From: Hominenteromicrobium mulieris
GTDB taxonomy: Bacteria; Bacillota; Clostridia; Oscillospirales; Acutalibacteraceae
Assembly: GCF_020687165.1 (NCBI RefSeq)
Contig: NZ_JAJEQC010000013.1
Length of the DNA: 64,000 bases
Strand: one strand, 5' to 3'
Shown: positions 41,861 to 51,002 of the stretch, one piece after another
Layout: every line of letters begins with the position of its first letter
Position numbering within the stretch: the stretch's first letter is position 1
Notes under the pieces: model-generated
The model's database searches: none
Told to the model about the DNA's origin: nothing
What the model saw: the letters and a program-made list of their open reading frames with translations, nothing else
Program-made: the position numbers and the translations under genes

Positions 41861-42814
41861 TTATTTTGCTGCGGACGCTTTTTCATACGCCCGAATGATA
41901 TCCTGCACCAAGCGATGGCGCACAACGTCTTTTTCGGTAAAGCGGAAAACGGAAATGTCATCCACATTGCGCAGCACACGCATCGCATCCTTCAGACCCG
42001 AGCGTCTGCCGTCCGGCAGATCAATCTGCGTGATGTCGCCTGTGATGACCATTTTGGAGTTGAAGCCGAGACGCGTCAGGAACATTTTCATCTGCTCGCA
42101 GGTGGTGTTCTGCGCCTCATCCAGAATGATAAAGCTGTCGTCGAGCGTTCTGCCGCGCATGTACGCAAGCGGCGCCACCTCAATGCTGCCGCGCTCCACA
42201 AGGCGGGCGTACGATTCCGCGCCGAGCATGTCGAACAGCGCATCGTAAAGCGGGCGCAGGTAGGGGTCTACCTTCTGTTGCAAATCACCGGGCAGAAAAC
42301 CCAGCTTCTCGCCGGCTTCCACGGCGGGGCGCGTCAAGATGATGCGGTTCACCTGCTGCGCACGGAACGCCGTCACAGCCATGGCGACCGCAAGGTACGT
42401 TTTACCGGTGCCCGCAGGGCCGACGCCGATGGTGATGGTGTTATTGCGAATATTGTCGCAATAATTCTTCTGTCCCACCGTTTTGGGCTTTACAGGCTTG
42501 CCTTTCGCCGTGATGCAGATGCAGCCGTCCGTAAGCGGCGCCATCTGTGCTTCGCTGTCCTCCATGACCATGTCGATGCAGTAGCCGACGTTCTGGTCGT
42601 TTAGGACTTCGCCCTTTTCGACGAGCCGCAAAAGGCTTTCTGCCGCACGCACCGCACGCGAAACACCGGGTTCTTCGCCGATGACGTGGATCTGCGAATC
42701 GCGGCAGGAAAACGTTACACCGAATGCCTTTTCCAGTCGCTTTGCGTTCACGTCAAAGCTGCCGAAAAGCTCTGCCGCGTATTCTGCTTTGTCTACATGA
42801 ATGCTTCTTTCCAA
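41861..42814 (-). CDS. phoH: PhoH family ATPase
   Basis: The protein has 317 residues. Walker A is GPAGTGKTYLA near 125-135, followed by ILTRPAVEAGEKLGFLPGD and FIILDEAQNTT (Walker B near 215). PhoH-like proteins are RNA helicase-like ATPases of the ybeY operon. The start is TTG 42814, preceded by AAAAGGAG at proper spacing; a GTG at 42835 is in frame but lies upstream of that site. Confidence 0.92.
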   Translation of the reverse strand: MERSIHVDKAEYAAELFGSFDVNAKRLEKAFGVTFSCRDSQIHVIGEEPGVSRAVRAAESLLRLVEKGEVLNDQNVGYCIDMVMEDSEAQMAPLTDGCICITAKGKPVKPKTVGQKNYCDNIRNNTITIGVGPAGTGKTYLAVAMAVTAFRAQQVNRIILTRPAVEAGEKLGFLPGDLQQKVDPYLRPLYDALFDMLGAESYARLVERGSIEVAPLAYMRGRTLDDSFIILDEAQNTTCEQMKMFLTRLGFNSKMVITGDITQIDLPDGRRSGLKDAMRVLRNVDDISVFRFTEKDVVRHRLVQDIIRAYEKASAAK

Positions 42815-42928
42815 ATCGTTCTCCTTTTGCCGCACGGCTTTGAAAAACCGTGCAGTCTAAAAAACCGAATTTCCTGTTTTATTATAGCATAAGTGTTCCC
42901 AATGTGGTTATGAAATTTTCAACGAAAT

Positions 42929-44176
42929 TTAGTCGTTTCCCTGTACATTTCCGACAAATACCCCTATAATCTCCGGATTTTCAGGCTCTTCAGGCAGGGT
43001 GAGCGGCGCCTCCTGCGCAATGTTTTCAAGACATACGCACCGGGACGTGACGTAAACCGTGCCGCCTTTTGTCTGATATGTGATGTTTTCCGTAAGCACA
43101 CGCCCATCTTCTCCAAGCGCAAGCTTTTGCAGCTGATGCAGATTTTCAAGCGCGCGGCGCTGCGCTTCTTCCTCCGTGAACGTAACGGGCACGGTCTCCT
43201 CCTCATATACGCGCACCGTTTCTACCCACAGCGGCAACGTGTGCCCCTGCAAAACGAACGGCGTGCGGGTGTATGCCGTCTGGCCTTTCGGCGCGCCGGA
43301 AAGCGAGAGCGGCACGCGCACGCCCAAAATATACAGCGCGCGCTGTGTACCGAGGTCCGTTTCGCGCACCGTTTCGGTACTAAGCGGACAGGATGCCGTG
43401 AATGTGCGCTGTGTCTCCGCCAGAATCTCCGCACGGGCGCGGGTGTAAAAATAGCGCACGGGGTTATATTCTGGATCATACGGGTCGCCCACCTGTGTGA
43501 TGCCGGAAACGAGCACCTGCCCCGCGGCGCAGGCAGAACCGACTTTCACGAGCACCGTGCCGTTTTGCGCCGTGATAGAATGGATGAGCCCCGCGCGTGA
43601 CGCGACGATATCCCCCGTGCCGTCGTGCTCCGCGCCCTCCGCCTTTGTGACGGACGTGCGCAGCTCAAGCTGTACGGTGCAACCCTCCGTGTTGAACGAT
43701 GCCCACGAAAGCTCCGGCAGCTCCTCCAAAAGCGCGACAGAGGCCAAAGCGGTATCGGTGCTTCGCGGCGCGCCGATATACACGCCAACGCGCTTTGCTG
43801 CCGCCAAAATTTCGCTTTCGGCATACGGAATATCTTCACCGGAGATCGTCATCTCCCAGTAAAAGCCGGAAAGGAACAGCATCAGCGCCACGCCGAGCGC
43901 CGTGCCAAGCAAAAGTCCCGGTCGGCGCAGCATGCGGCGGAACCGAAACGGGAAGCCGCTTTTCTCCGCAAGCTTCACCCGCGCGTGCGTGCGTTGTTTG
44001 ATCTTATGCAGCTTTTTGTAGTCCTTCGCATACAAGGTGAAAAGCACGTCTTTCCCATCCTTTTGAAGTCGAATGGGGCGCAGACCCGTTTTCACCGCAA
44101 TGTTCATAAACCGTGCCGTATCGCCCGAAACACGCGCCGTTGCCGTGCCGAGCACCCAATGCGTGATTTTCTTCAT
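42929..44176 (-). CDS. yqfD: Sporulation protein YqfD
   Basis: The protein has 415 residues: a YqfD N-terminal region (KKITHWVLGTATARVSGDTA), a membrane span near 90-110 (LLLGTALGVALMLFLSGFYW) and a large outer part. In Bacillus it is expressed under SigE in the mother cell and is needed for full sporulation. The start ATG 44176 overlaps the yqfC stop by 4 bases. Its presence supports a spore-forming lineage. Confidence 0.92.
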   Translation of the reverse strand: MKKITHWVLGTATARVSGDTARFMNIAVKTGLRPIRLQKDGKDVLFTLYAKDYKKLHKIKQRTHARVKLAEKSGFPFRFRRMLRRPGLLLGTALGVALMLFLSGFYWEMTISGEDIPYAESEILAAAKRVGVYIGAPRSTDTALASVALLEELPELSWASFNTEGCTVQLELRTSVTKAEGAEHDGTGDIVASRAGLIHSITAQNGTVLVKVGSACAAGQVLVSGITQVGDPYDPEYNPVRYFYTRARAEILAETQRTFTASCPLSTETVRETDLGTQRALYILGVRVPLSLSGAPKGQTAYTRTPFVLQGHTLPLWVETVRVYEEETVPVTFTEEEAQRRALENLHQLQKLALGEDGRVLTENITYQTKGGTVYVTSRCVCLENIAQEAPLTLPEEPENPEIIGVFVGNVQGND

Positions 44177-44418
44177 GCGAACCTCACCGCCTCAATATGT
44201 CCCGTGATCACCGCGCCGTCCTCTTCAAGACACAAAAGCCGTAGGCTTTTCCCCTCCACCCACACGGCGCGCCGCCCGCAGCGCAGGCCGATCTTTTCCG
44301 TTTCGTATTCGATTACGCCGTCACACCCCTCTAAAATAAGCTTCGCCGTGCCGAGAATCTCCGTGCGGATCGTGCCGTCCTGCATGGCATAGCGCAGCTT
44401 ATCTGCAAGCTCACCCAT
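44173..44418 (-). CDS. yqfC: Sporulation protein YqfC (YabP family)
   Basis: This 81-residue YabP/YqfC family protein has the conserved GCDGVIEYETEKIGLRC in the middle. It forms an operon with yqfD and is probably SigE-dependent. A divergent ylbJ-like gene begins 81 bases away, so the gap 44419-44499 should hold promoters for both. Confidence 0.9.
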   Translation of the reverse strand: MGELADKLRYAMQDGTIRTEILGTAKLILEGCDGVIEYETEKIGLRCGRRAVWVEGKSLRLLCLEEDGAVITGHIEAVRFA

Positions 44419-44499
44419 GCACCCACCCTCTTTCTTTTTACTCCTCTATACGTATGTGCGGAAAAACACGCATATACTTTTTCAAAAGGAGGGTTCGCC

Positions 44500-45678
44500 G
44501 TGTCGAAGCATACAGAATTTATCGCTTTTTTCATTCGCCAAAAATTGCAGCTTCCGGCGCTTTATATCCGCACCGCCGCGCTTTTACTGCTCGCCTTGCT
44601 CCTGCTCAGGCACCGCACCGCTGCCGCCGCAGGCGTTGTCAGCGGCATCCACACATGCCTCGGCACGCTGATTCCCTCGCTGTTCCCGTTTATTTTACTC
44701 GCGTGCCTATGCACGAACAGCCGCGCGGCGCAGGTGCTGTTTCGCCCGCTTTCCCCCGTAATGCGTCATGTGTTCCGCCTACCCGCCTGCGCCGCTCCCG
44801 CCGTTTTGTTGGGGCTCACCGCAGGCTACCCTACCGGCGCGAAGATCACCGCAAATTTATACGCGACCGGAAAGCTCACAAGGGAACAGGCGGCGCGGCT
44901 GTTATGCTTCTGTACCGCGCCGGGCTATGCGTTTGCGGCAGCCTATACGGGCAGTTTATTATTAAGAAGCGAGCGCATCGGGCTGAATTTATTTTTTGCC
45001 TGCGCACTTGCGCCGTTACTTCTGGGACTCACCCTGTCGCGCTTTGCCGAAAAACCCGAAAAAAGCCTAAAATCGCCAGAATCTGCTCCCGGCGGCATCG
45101 TCTCCGCTGTGCAGGACGGCATTAAGGCCACCGTTTCCCTTTGCGGGTTCGTCATTGTGTTTTCCATGCTTTTGGCCGTTTTGCACGATGCCGGCATTTT
45201 TCAGTATTTATGCGGTTTTCTCTCCCGCTTTGGGCTCACCGTGCCGCTTTCCGGCGCATTGCTGACGATGGGTCTGGAGATCACCGCCGGAGTCACACAG
45301 TGCATATATTGGCACCTGCCGGTTTATTTTTTAGCGTTCGGGCTCGGCTTTTCCGGCGTTTGCATCCACTTGCAGATCTTCTCCTTTTTCCACAAAGCGG
45401 GGCTGCCGCTGTCGAAAACGAGATATGTTCTCGCACGCTTTTTAAACGGTCTGCTTTCCGCTGCATTTTATTTGCTGCTTTCCTATTTTCTCCCGGCAAG
45501 CACCTCGGTTGCCGTGGAAACCTCGCCCCTCAACACCGCGCCCATGGCGGGCAGCGCGGCATCATCCTTGGCGCTCATCGCGCTGTCTATGTTCTTTCTT
45601 CTCACGTGTATTCTCCGCAGCGGAAAAACACCGTCGAAAATTTGTGGTGGAAATTCCACCGGGAAAATGCTACAATGA
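44500..45678 (+). CDS. ylbJ: YlbJ-like sporulation integral membrane protein
   Basis: The protein has 392 residues, with eight or more membrane spans and a nucleoside-recognition (Gate) domain (GLTAGYPTGAKI near 108, FCTAPGYAFAA near 138). YlbJ proteins are needed for spore cortex or coat formation in Bacillus. GTG 44500 follows AAAAGGAGGG. It is divergent from yqfC-yqfD, so sporulation genes stand on both sides of a shared promoter region. Confidence 0.85.
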   Translation: MSKHTEFIAFFIRQKLQLPALYIRTAALLLLALLLLRHRTAAAAGVVSGIHTCLGTLIPSLFPFILLACLCTNSRAAQVLFRPLSPVMRHVFRLPACAAPAVLLGLTAGYPTGAKITANLYATGKLTREQAARLLCFCTAPGYAFAAAYTGSLLLRSERIGLNLFFACALAPLLLGLTLSRFAEKPEKSLKSPESAPGGIVSAVQDGIKATVSLCGFVIVFSMLLAVLHDAGIFQYLCGFLSRFGLTVPLSGALLTMGLEITAGVTQCIYWHLPVYFLAFGLGFSGVCIHLQIFSFFHKAGLPLSKTRYVLARFLNGLLSAAFYLLLSYFLPASTSVAVETSPLNTAPMAGSAASSLALIALSMFFLLTCILRSGKTPSKICGGNSTGKMLQ

Positions 45679-45719
45679 GAACAACTCTAAGAGCAACCTG
45701 AAAATCGGAGGCGACGAAA

Positions 45720-45944
45720 GTGTTCGGACGCAAAAAGAAAAAACAAACACCCGCTCTGTTTGGCAGCCGCATTGAGCCGGACTGCGCTTACTGCGCGTTT
45801 CATGCGGACGGCGTACAGAAAAAATGTCTTGCGGGGCAGCTCGGCGGAGAGCACTGCGCAAAATTTCAATATGACCCACTGCGCCGCGAGCCGAAAAGCG
45901 AACAAAAGCTCGGGCAGTACAGCGCCGAGGAATTCAAACTATGA
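45720..45944 (+). CDS. Conserved small cysteine protein, unknown function
   Basis: The 74-residue protein has a basic N-terminus (FGRKKKKQTP) and four cysteines (CAYCAF, KKCLAG, EHCAKF), suggesting a small metal site. The GTG start at 45720 follows GGAGG. It overlaps the DUF3810 gene by 4 bases, so the pair is coupled. I do not recognise a functionally described family. Confidence 0.65.
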   Translation: MFGRKKKKQTPALFGSRIEPDCAYCAFHADGVQKKCLAGQLGGEHCAKFQYDPLRREPKSEQKLGQYSAEEFKL

Positions 45945-47041
45945 AAACTTATCTTAAAGCGTTTCGTTTAAAGCGCTTTTGGCTGCTGCTTTTGCTGCCT
46001 GCGGCGTTCCTTTTGGACTTCGCCGCACGGCAGAGCGCAGATTTTGCCGAGTGGTATGCCGTGACGATCTACCCCGTGTACGCGCAGTTCTTTTCCGCCA
46101 TTACGGGAGTCTTCCCGTTTTCTGTCGGCGAATTTTGTCTGATCGCGCTTGTCCTTTTCATTTTAGCGTATCTCATTCACGGCGTTTATAAACTCATTCG
46201 TCATAAAGAGGGCCGTTTTGCGTACTTTGTGCGGTTTTTGTCGGTTCCTGTTCTCATCGCCACGTGCATCGCGTTTTTGTGCGTAACGAACTACGGCACG
46301 AACCACCGCCGGTACAGCTTTGCCGCCGTCAGCGGACTTACCGTGCGGGAGTCCTCCGCCGAAGAGCTTTACAATGTGTGCGCGTATTTAATCAACGAAG
46401 CGAACACATTGCGCGAAAACCTGCCCGAAGACGAAAACGGTGTATTTCAGCTTTCAAACGATGTTTTTCTCGATGCAGACGAAGCAAAATCATCATTCAA
46501 CAGCCTTCATGATACGTATTCCACGCTCTACACAAACGGAAAACCGAAGCCCGTGCTGTTCTCGGAAGTGATGTCGTACCTTGACATCAGCGGCATTTAC
46601 TGTCCGTTCACGTTTGAAGCGAACGTCAACGTCCACATGAACGACGTATTGATCCCCGTGACGATGTGCCACGAGCTTTCACACCTTTCCGGCTACATGC
46701 GCGAGGACGAAGCGAATTTCATCGCATTTTTGGCGTGCCTGCAAAGTGACGACCCGAAATTCCGTTACAGCGGTGTGTATTTGGCGTCCGTCCACGCGAT
46801 GAATGCTTTGCTCACTGTGGACAGCGACCTGTGGAACCGGGCGGACGCTTTAAAAAGCGACGCACTGCGCCGCGACATTCGGTCAAATAATGCGTACTGG
46901 AAGCAGTACGAAACGCCCGTTTCCGAGGTCTCCGACCGCGTGAACGACGCGTACTTAAAAGCCAACGGGCAGGAAAACGGTCTGCGTTCCTACGGCAGAA
47001 TGGTCGATCTGCTTCTCGCCTACTACCGCGATGAGTTGTAA
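45941..47041 (+). CDS. DUF3810 membrane metallopeptidase-like protein
   Basis: The protein has 366 residues. Three N-terminal membrane spans (near 12-30, 52-78, 98-115) precede a soluble domain with the zinc-peptidase motif HELSH followed by EDEANF (third ligand Glu) near 243-260. That is the DUF3810 pattern. It probably acts as a membrane-bound protease on the outer face; the substrate is unknown. It starts at ATG 45941, overlapping the small cysteine protein gene. Confidence 0.8.
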   Translation: MKTYLKAFRLKRFWLLLLLPAAFLLDFAARQSADFAEWYAVTIYPVYAQFFSAITGVFPFSVGEFCLIALVLFILAYLIHGVYKLIRHKEGRFAYFVRFLSVPVLIATCIAFLCVTNYGTNHRRYSFAAVSGLTVRESSAEELYNVCAYLINEANTLRENLPEDENGVFQLSNDVFLDADEAKSSFNSLHDTYSTLYTNGKPKPVLFSEVMSYLDISGIYCPFTFEANVNVHMNDVLIPVTMCHELSHLSGYMREDEANFIAFLACLQSDDPKFRYSGVYLASVHAMNALLTVDSDLWNRADALKSDALRRDIRSNNAYWKQYETPVSEVSDRVNDAYLKANGQENGLRSYGRMVDLLLAYYRDEL

Positions 47042-47067
47042 TGAATATAGTTTTTGGGGAGTTCTCT

Positions 47068-47463
47068 ATGTGTGAAAAAATCATTGCGGCGTGTGGAAAC
47101 GACTGCGCGGTATGTCCGCGCTACAACGTGCCGCCGTACACCAAAACCGCAGAAGAACTGCACCACACCGCCGAGCTGTGGTATAAAATCGGCTACCGCG
47201 ACCACGTGATAACAAACGAGGAGATTGCCTGTACCGGCTGCAAGGAAGAAAACTGGTGCCGCTATCGCCTTGTAAAATGCGTGAACGAAAAGCACATCGC
47301 GCATTGCGGCCAATGTGAAAACTACCCGTGCGACGTCATGAAAGCGTGCTTCACGGTGACAGGCTCGTTCATCTCCACCTGTAAAAAAGTCTGCACACCC
47401 GAGGATTTCGAGATATTGCGCAAAGCATTTTTCGAGAAAGAAAAGAACCTGACGCAAAATTAA
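47068..47463 (+). CDS. DUF3795 cysteine-rich protein
   Basis: The protein has 131 residues and about ten cysteines in pairs (CGNDCAVCPRY near 9, CTGCKEENWC near 60, CGQCENYPC near 85). This is the pattern of DUF3795-type zinc or Fe-S proteins of unknown role. GGGGAG precedes ATG 47068; an ATG at 47041 lies upstream of that site. It follows the DUF3810 gene and ends before a strong terminator. Confidence 0.78.
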   Translation: MCEKIIAACGNDCAVCPRYNVPPYTKTAEELHHTAELWYKIGYRDHVITNEEIACTGCKEENWCRYRLVKCVNEKHIAHCGQCENYPCDVMKACFTVTGSFISTCKKVCTPEDFEILRKAFFEKEKNLTQN

Positions 47464-47470
47464 GACGACA

Positions 47471-47517
47471 AAAGGCCTTTGCACCGTCCAAAACGGAGAT
47501 GCAAAGGCCTTTTTATG
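47471..47517. terminator. Terminator after DUF3795 gene
   Basis: A perfect 13-bp stem (47471-47483 with 47500-47512) is followed by T5 on the plus strand. It also faces the convergent gene at 47523, so it may serve both strands. Confidence 0.9.
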
Positions 47518-47522
47518 TACGA

Positions 47523-48329
47523 TTATTTATTCGCGTTCATCTCGCGGACTTCTCTTAAAATGTCCTCAAGGTCATATTTTTCGGGCGCTTTCGGCGCAGC
47601 AGGATTTGCCTGTACTGTCTGTGCAGCCGGCTTCGGGGTATTTGCCGGGCGCTGCTGCACGGGCTTCGGCGCAGGTGCGGCGGGCTTTACAGCTCTCGGT
47701 GCGGCGCTTTGCCGTGGCGCGCGATTCACTGAGGTCTGCACCGCAGCGCGGCGCACGTTCTGTGGCTGCATGGAGACCGGCGTTTCCGGCATGATGGGGC
47801 GTTCTGCGGTGTACCCTGCCGACACCGGCATCACCGGCAGCTCGCCGGTGTCTTTATCCGGGTCAAAGGACGTAGGCACGCGGGGCTCTGCCTCACGGCG
47901 CGCCTGCATCTGCTCTCGGCGCATGCGCTCTTCTTCGCGTCTTCTGCGGTTGCGTCGTTCCTCCTGCTCAATCTCATCCAGCACCTCGGCGCGGTCCGCT
48001 TCGCCGCTGTCGCGGTTACGGCTTGCACGCTGCCACAAAATGATGCTGACAATTCCGCCGACGCCGAGCACGATGCACACCGCACCCGCAATGAACAGCG
48101 TGCGGCCGACGCCGTTATCGGCCTTCAGCTCATTAAAGAACGATTCCGCTCCGCTGCTGTCTTCGCCTGCGGTGTCGGTCGTGCCTTCCGTAGTGTCCAC
48201 CGTTTCGGTGCTGTCTGTGGTATCGGCCGTATCGGCTTCATCCGCAAAGGTAAGCGGCGCACACAGCGCAGCGCCGAGCAAAACCGCCGCTAAAACAACA
48301 AATATACGTTTAGAAAAAGTATTTCTCAT
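47523..48329 (-). CDS. Secreted/membrane protein with Pro/Ala-rich cytoplasmic tail, unknown function
   Basis: The protein has 268 residues. It has a signal peptide (1-30, cleavage near TFADE), a Thr/Asp-rich outer segment (30-70) and one membrane span near 75-98. A highly charged Arg/Glu region follows (105-145), then a Pro/Ala/Gln-rich part and a short acidic end (YDLEDILREVREM). GAGGAAA precedes ATG 48329. Family not recognised. The layout resembles envelope proteins with a cytoplasmic docking tail. Confidence 0.65.
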   Translation of the reverse strand: MRNTFSKRIFVVLAAVLLGAALCAPLTFADEADTADTTDSTETVDTTEGTTDTAGEDSSGAESFFNELKADNGVGRTLFIAGAVCIVLGVGGIVSIILWQRASRNRDSGEADRAEVLDEIEQEERRNRRRREEERMRREQMQARREAEPRVPTSFDPDKDTGELPVMPVSAGYTAERPIMPETPVSMQPQNVRRAAVQTSVNRAPRQSAAPRAVKPAAPAPKPVQQRPANTPKPAAQTVQANPAAPKAPEKYDLEDILREVREMNANK

Positions 48330-48420
48330 AATCCATTTCCTCTTTCGTGATAACTTATGTGTCACGATTTCGAATTCATTTTTATTTAGTTTAGCATATT
48401 TTGCATGGTGTTTCAACGGC

Positions 48421-48475
48421 AAAATAAACAAACCCGCCGCTTCTCTGCACGGTTCATGCAGTCGAAACGGCGGGT
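48421..48475 (-). terminator. Terminator of glyS
   Basis: On the minus strand an 8-bp stem (48475-48468 with 48439-48432) has inner pairing CTGCA/TGCAG and is followed by a T-rich run. It lies 22 bases past the glyS stop. Confidence 0.75.
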
Positions 48476-48496
48476 GCTGTGTCTATTTATATTTCT

Positions 48497-49894
48497 TTAG
48501 AAATCAATCTTCTCTGCAATGTACGCTTCAAGCTCGTCAATCTTCACGCGCTCCTGCTCCATGCTGTCACGGTCGCGAACGGTAACGCAGCCGTCATTTT
48601 CACTGTCAAAGTCATACGTGATGCAGAACGGCGTGCCGATCTCATCCTGGCGGCGATAGCGCTTGCCGATGGAACCCGTATCGTCAAAGTCAACGGAAAA
48701 CTTCTTTGCGAGCGCATCGTAAACCTCGCCGGCCTTTTCGCTCAGCTTCTTGGAGAGCGGCAGAATCGCTGCCTTAAACGGTGCCAGTGCCGGGTGCAGA
48801 CGCAGTACAACGCGCACGTCCGGTTTTTCTTCGGTGCCGAGGTTTTCTTCGTCGTAAGCGTCGCACAGGAACGCCAGCGCTACGCGGTCTGCGCCGAGAG
48901 ACGGCTCGACGACATACGGCACATAGCGGGTGTTCGTCTCCGGGTCGAAATAGGAGAGATCCTTGCCGGAATGCTCCTGATGGCGGGTGAGGTCATAGTC
49001 TGTGCGGTCTGCAATGCCCCAAAGCTCGCCCCAGCCGAACGGGAACAGATACTCAATATCCGTCGTCGCCTTGGAGTAGAAGGAGAGCTCCTTCTGGCTG
49101 TGGTCGCGCAGGCGGATGTTCGCTTCGTCCAGACCGAGGTTCAAAAGCCAGTTTTTGCAGAAATCCTTCCAGTAGTAGAACCAGTCGAGGTCCGTGCCCG
49201 GCTTGCAGAAGAATTCGCACTCCATCTGCTCAAACTCGCGAATGCGGAAAATGAAGTTGCCCGGGGTAATCTCATTTCTGAAGCTCTTGCCCACCTGACA
49301 AACGCCGAACGGCACCTTCTTGCGCGTGGTGCGCTGAATGCTCGGGAAGTTGACAAAAATGCCCTGTGCAGTCTCCGGGCGGAGGTACAGCTGGCTCTTT
49401 GCGTCTTCCGTAACACCCTGGAACGTCTTGAACATCAGGTTGAACTGGCGGATATCCGTAAAGTTGTGGCCGCCGCACTCCGGGCAGGCAATGTTGTTGT
49501 CGGCGATAAACTGCTGCATCTGCTCGTTCGTCCAGCCGTCTGCGGATTCGCCGGTGAAGTCTTCAATGAGCTTATCGGCACGGTGACGGGTCTTGCAGTC
49601 CTTGCAGTCCATCAGCGGGTCGGAGAAGCCGCCCACGTGGCCGGTTGCCACCCAGACTTCCGGGTTCATGAGGATTGCGGAATCCAGCGCCACGTTGTAG
49701 CGGCTCTCCTGCACGAACTTGCGTTTCCACGCGTTTTTTACGTTGTCCTTGAAAAGGCAGCCCAGCGGGCCGTAGTCCCAAGAGTTGGACAGACCGCCGT
49801 AAATTTCGGAGCCGGGGTATACGTAGCCTCTGTTTTTGCAGAGCGCCACGATTTTTTCCATGGTCTTTTCTTCGGGCTTCAGAACTTTCTTCAT
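48497..49894 (-). CDS. glyS: Glycyl-tRNA synthetase (single-chain, class II)
   Basis: This 465-residue single-chain (alpha2 type) enzyme has KNRGYVYPGSEIYGGLSNSW at the start, motif 2-like RPETAQGIF near 172 and motif 3 (GADRVALAFL) near 365. The C-terminal anticodon-binding domain follows. A zinc region CKDC ... CPECGG lies at about 100-145. It charges tRNA-Gly. ATG 49894 follows AAAGGAG. No T-box is apparent in the short leader. Confidence 0.94.
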   Translation of the reverse strand: MKKVLKPEEKTMEKIVALCKNRGYVYPGSEIYGGLSNSWDYGPLGCLFKDNVKNAWKRKFVQESRYNVALDSAILMNPEVWVATGHVGGFSDPLMDCKDCKTRHRADKLIEDFTGESADGWTNEQMQQFIADNNIACPECGGHNFTDIRQFNLMFKTFQGVTEDAKSQLYLRPETAQGIFVNFPSIQRTTRKKVPFGVCQVGKSFRNEITPGNFIFRIREFEQMECEFFCKPGTDLDWFYYWKDFCKNWLLNLGLDEANIRLRDHSQKELSFYSKATTDIEYLFPFGWGELWGIADRTDYDLTRHQEHSGKDLSYFDPETNTRYVPYVVEPSLGADRVALAFLCDAYDEENLGTEEKPDVRVVLRLHPALAPFKAAILPLSKKLSEKAGEVYDALAKKFSVDFDDTGSIGKRYRRQDEIGTPFCITYDFDSENDGCVTVRDRDSMEQERVKIDELEAYIAEKIDF

Positions 49895-49967
49895 TTGTTA
49901 AACTCCTTTCGCGCCGCTGGCTGCTGCACAGCTTCGTGCAGCTGGATGCTGCGCTTGTGATTTATCA

Positions 49968-49996
49968 ATCATACCACGTTTTTCAAAGATACACAA
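49968..49996 (-). promoter_or_regulatory. Promoter of glyS
   Basis: On the minus strand TTGTGT (49996-49991) and TATGAT (49973-49968) are 17 bases apart. A leader hairpin (CTGCAC ... GTGCAG, about 49924-49941) follows, before the ribosome binding site. Confidence 0.55.
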
Positions 49997-50018
49997 CTAC
50001 CGCGGCGGGATTTTATAC

Positions 50019-50045
50019 GAAAAAGCGGCACTCCGCAGAGCACCG
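50019..50045 (-). terminator. Terminator of thiT
   Basis: On the minus strand an 8-bp stem with two wobble pairs (50045-50038 with 50033-50026) is followed by five T. It lies 25 bases past the thiT stop. Confidence 0.75.
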
Positions 50046-50069
50046 CCCGAAATTTCCGCTTGTTTAGAT

Positions 50070-50663
50070 TTATTCGCCCTCGTCCGCGATGAGTTTTTTC
50101 ATCTGCGGCAGACGGAACAGAATAACCGCCGCGATAACTGTAAAGATGAGCTCCGGCAGCATGTAAGTGCCGTTGTAGCAGAAGGAGTAAAGCCACGGAT
50201 GGCCCACCCAGGAAGCGCCGAACGCCACAAACTCATCAAAGTTTGCAAAGATAATGGCGCCGGAAATGAAGTGGCACACAAAGCGCAGCGCAACAGCCAG
50301 CGCCGTGCCGCAGCAAATGCCTACATAACCCTTCTTGCGGAAAATGCCCGCAATGCCGATAACCGTGTATGCCACGATGTAATCGAGCAAAATCGTGCCG
50401 ATGAGAGCAGAAGGCGTCATGCCCCAGCCGAGGATGCCGTCCATCGTGATGCCGAACGCAAGCTGAACGACGGATTCCACAAAGGAAGCCGCAAAGCCCC
50501 ACTTAAGGCCGTACATGATGGAAATCATGGCGCAGGGCAGCATGGAAAGCAGCGTGATGGAACCGCCAAACGGCATCTGAAGCACCTTGATCATGCTGAG
50601 CACAGCGCCCAGTGCGACCATAACCGCGCAGGCCGCAAGCTTTTTTGTATTGTTGTTCTTCAT
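50070..50663 (-). CDS. thiT: Thiamine ECF transporter S component ThiT
   Basis: This 197-residue protein with six membrane spans has the ThiT signature near 155-175 (WVGHPWLYSFCYNGTYMLPE). It binds thiamine and uses shared ECF T and A subunits encoded elsewhere. A TPP riboswitch and a terminator lie in its leader (50714-50855), so thiamine pyrophosphate shuts it off. GGAGGAATG at the start fits ATG 50663. Confidence 0.93.
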   Translation of the reverse strand: MKNNNTKKLAACAVMVALGAVLSMIKVLQMPFGGSITLLSMLPCAMISIMYGLKWGFAASFVESVVQLAFGITMDGILGWGMTPSALIGTILLDYIVAYTVIGIAGIFRKKGYVGICCGTALAVALRFVCHFISGAIIFANFDEFVAFGASWVGHPWLYSFCYNGTYMLPELIFTVIAAVILFRLPQMKKLIADEGE

Positions 50664-50713
50664 AGTTCATTCCTCCGGTTTTCTACCGAGATTTAGGGGA
50701 TAAAGCGGAGAAA

Positions 50714-50743
50714 ACAAAAACCGCGCACCCATTCGGCACGCGG
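50714..50743 (-). terminator. Riboswitch-controlled terminator of thiT
   Basis: On the minus strand a 9-bp stem (50743-50735 with 50729-50721, two wobble pairs) is followed by five T (50720-50716). It stands between the TPP aptamer and thiT, the expected expression platform. Confidence 0.85.
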
Positions 50744-50767
50744 CATAAAAAGCACTTAGAATAAGCG

Positions 50768-50855
50768 TATTTTCCTACGTCGGCATTATCCGAATCAGGT
50801 AACAGGTTTCGGCGTTCACGCCGCTCTCAGCCGACTTTATACGTCAGCACCCTTT
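50768..50855 (-). promoter_or_regulatory. TPP riboswitch (THI element) of thiT
   Basis: The minus strand shows the THI box order: GGGTGC at the 5' side, GGCTGAGA (50831-50824), then ACCTGATTCGGATAATGCCG and GTAGGAAAA. Conserved CTGAGA and CCTGAT..GGATAATGCC bases bind TPP. With the terminator downstream it gives transcriptional OFF control. Confidence 0.95.
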
Positions 50856-51002
50856 TTTTACATTCAGTATAGCACGGAACTTTTCGCTTTTCAACCAAAA
50901 TTTGTGTTTTCGGGCAGAAAACAAGGCTTTTCTTGATTTTAGAGAAACAAAATGATAGTATAAAAGAAACATAAGCCAACGACAACGGTGGTTAAAAGTT
51001 TT

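Noticed and set aside
45646..45660. Near-perfect palindrome GGTGGAA-A-TTCCACC at the end of the ylbJ-like gene
   Set aside because: It lies inside the coding sequence, and although it could be an operator for the next gene there is no well-spaced promoter to support this.
49895..50018. T-box leader for glyS
   Set aside because: The leader is short, with one simple hairpin, and lacks the T-box sequence and specifier structure.
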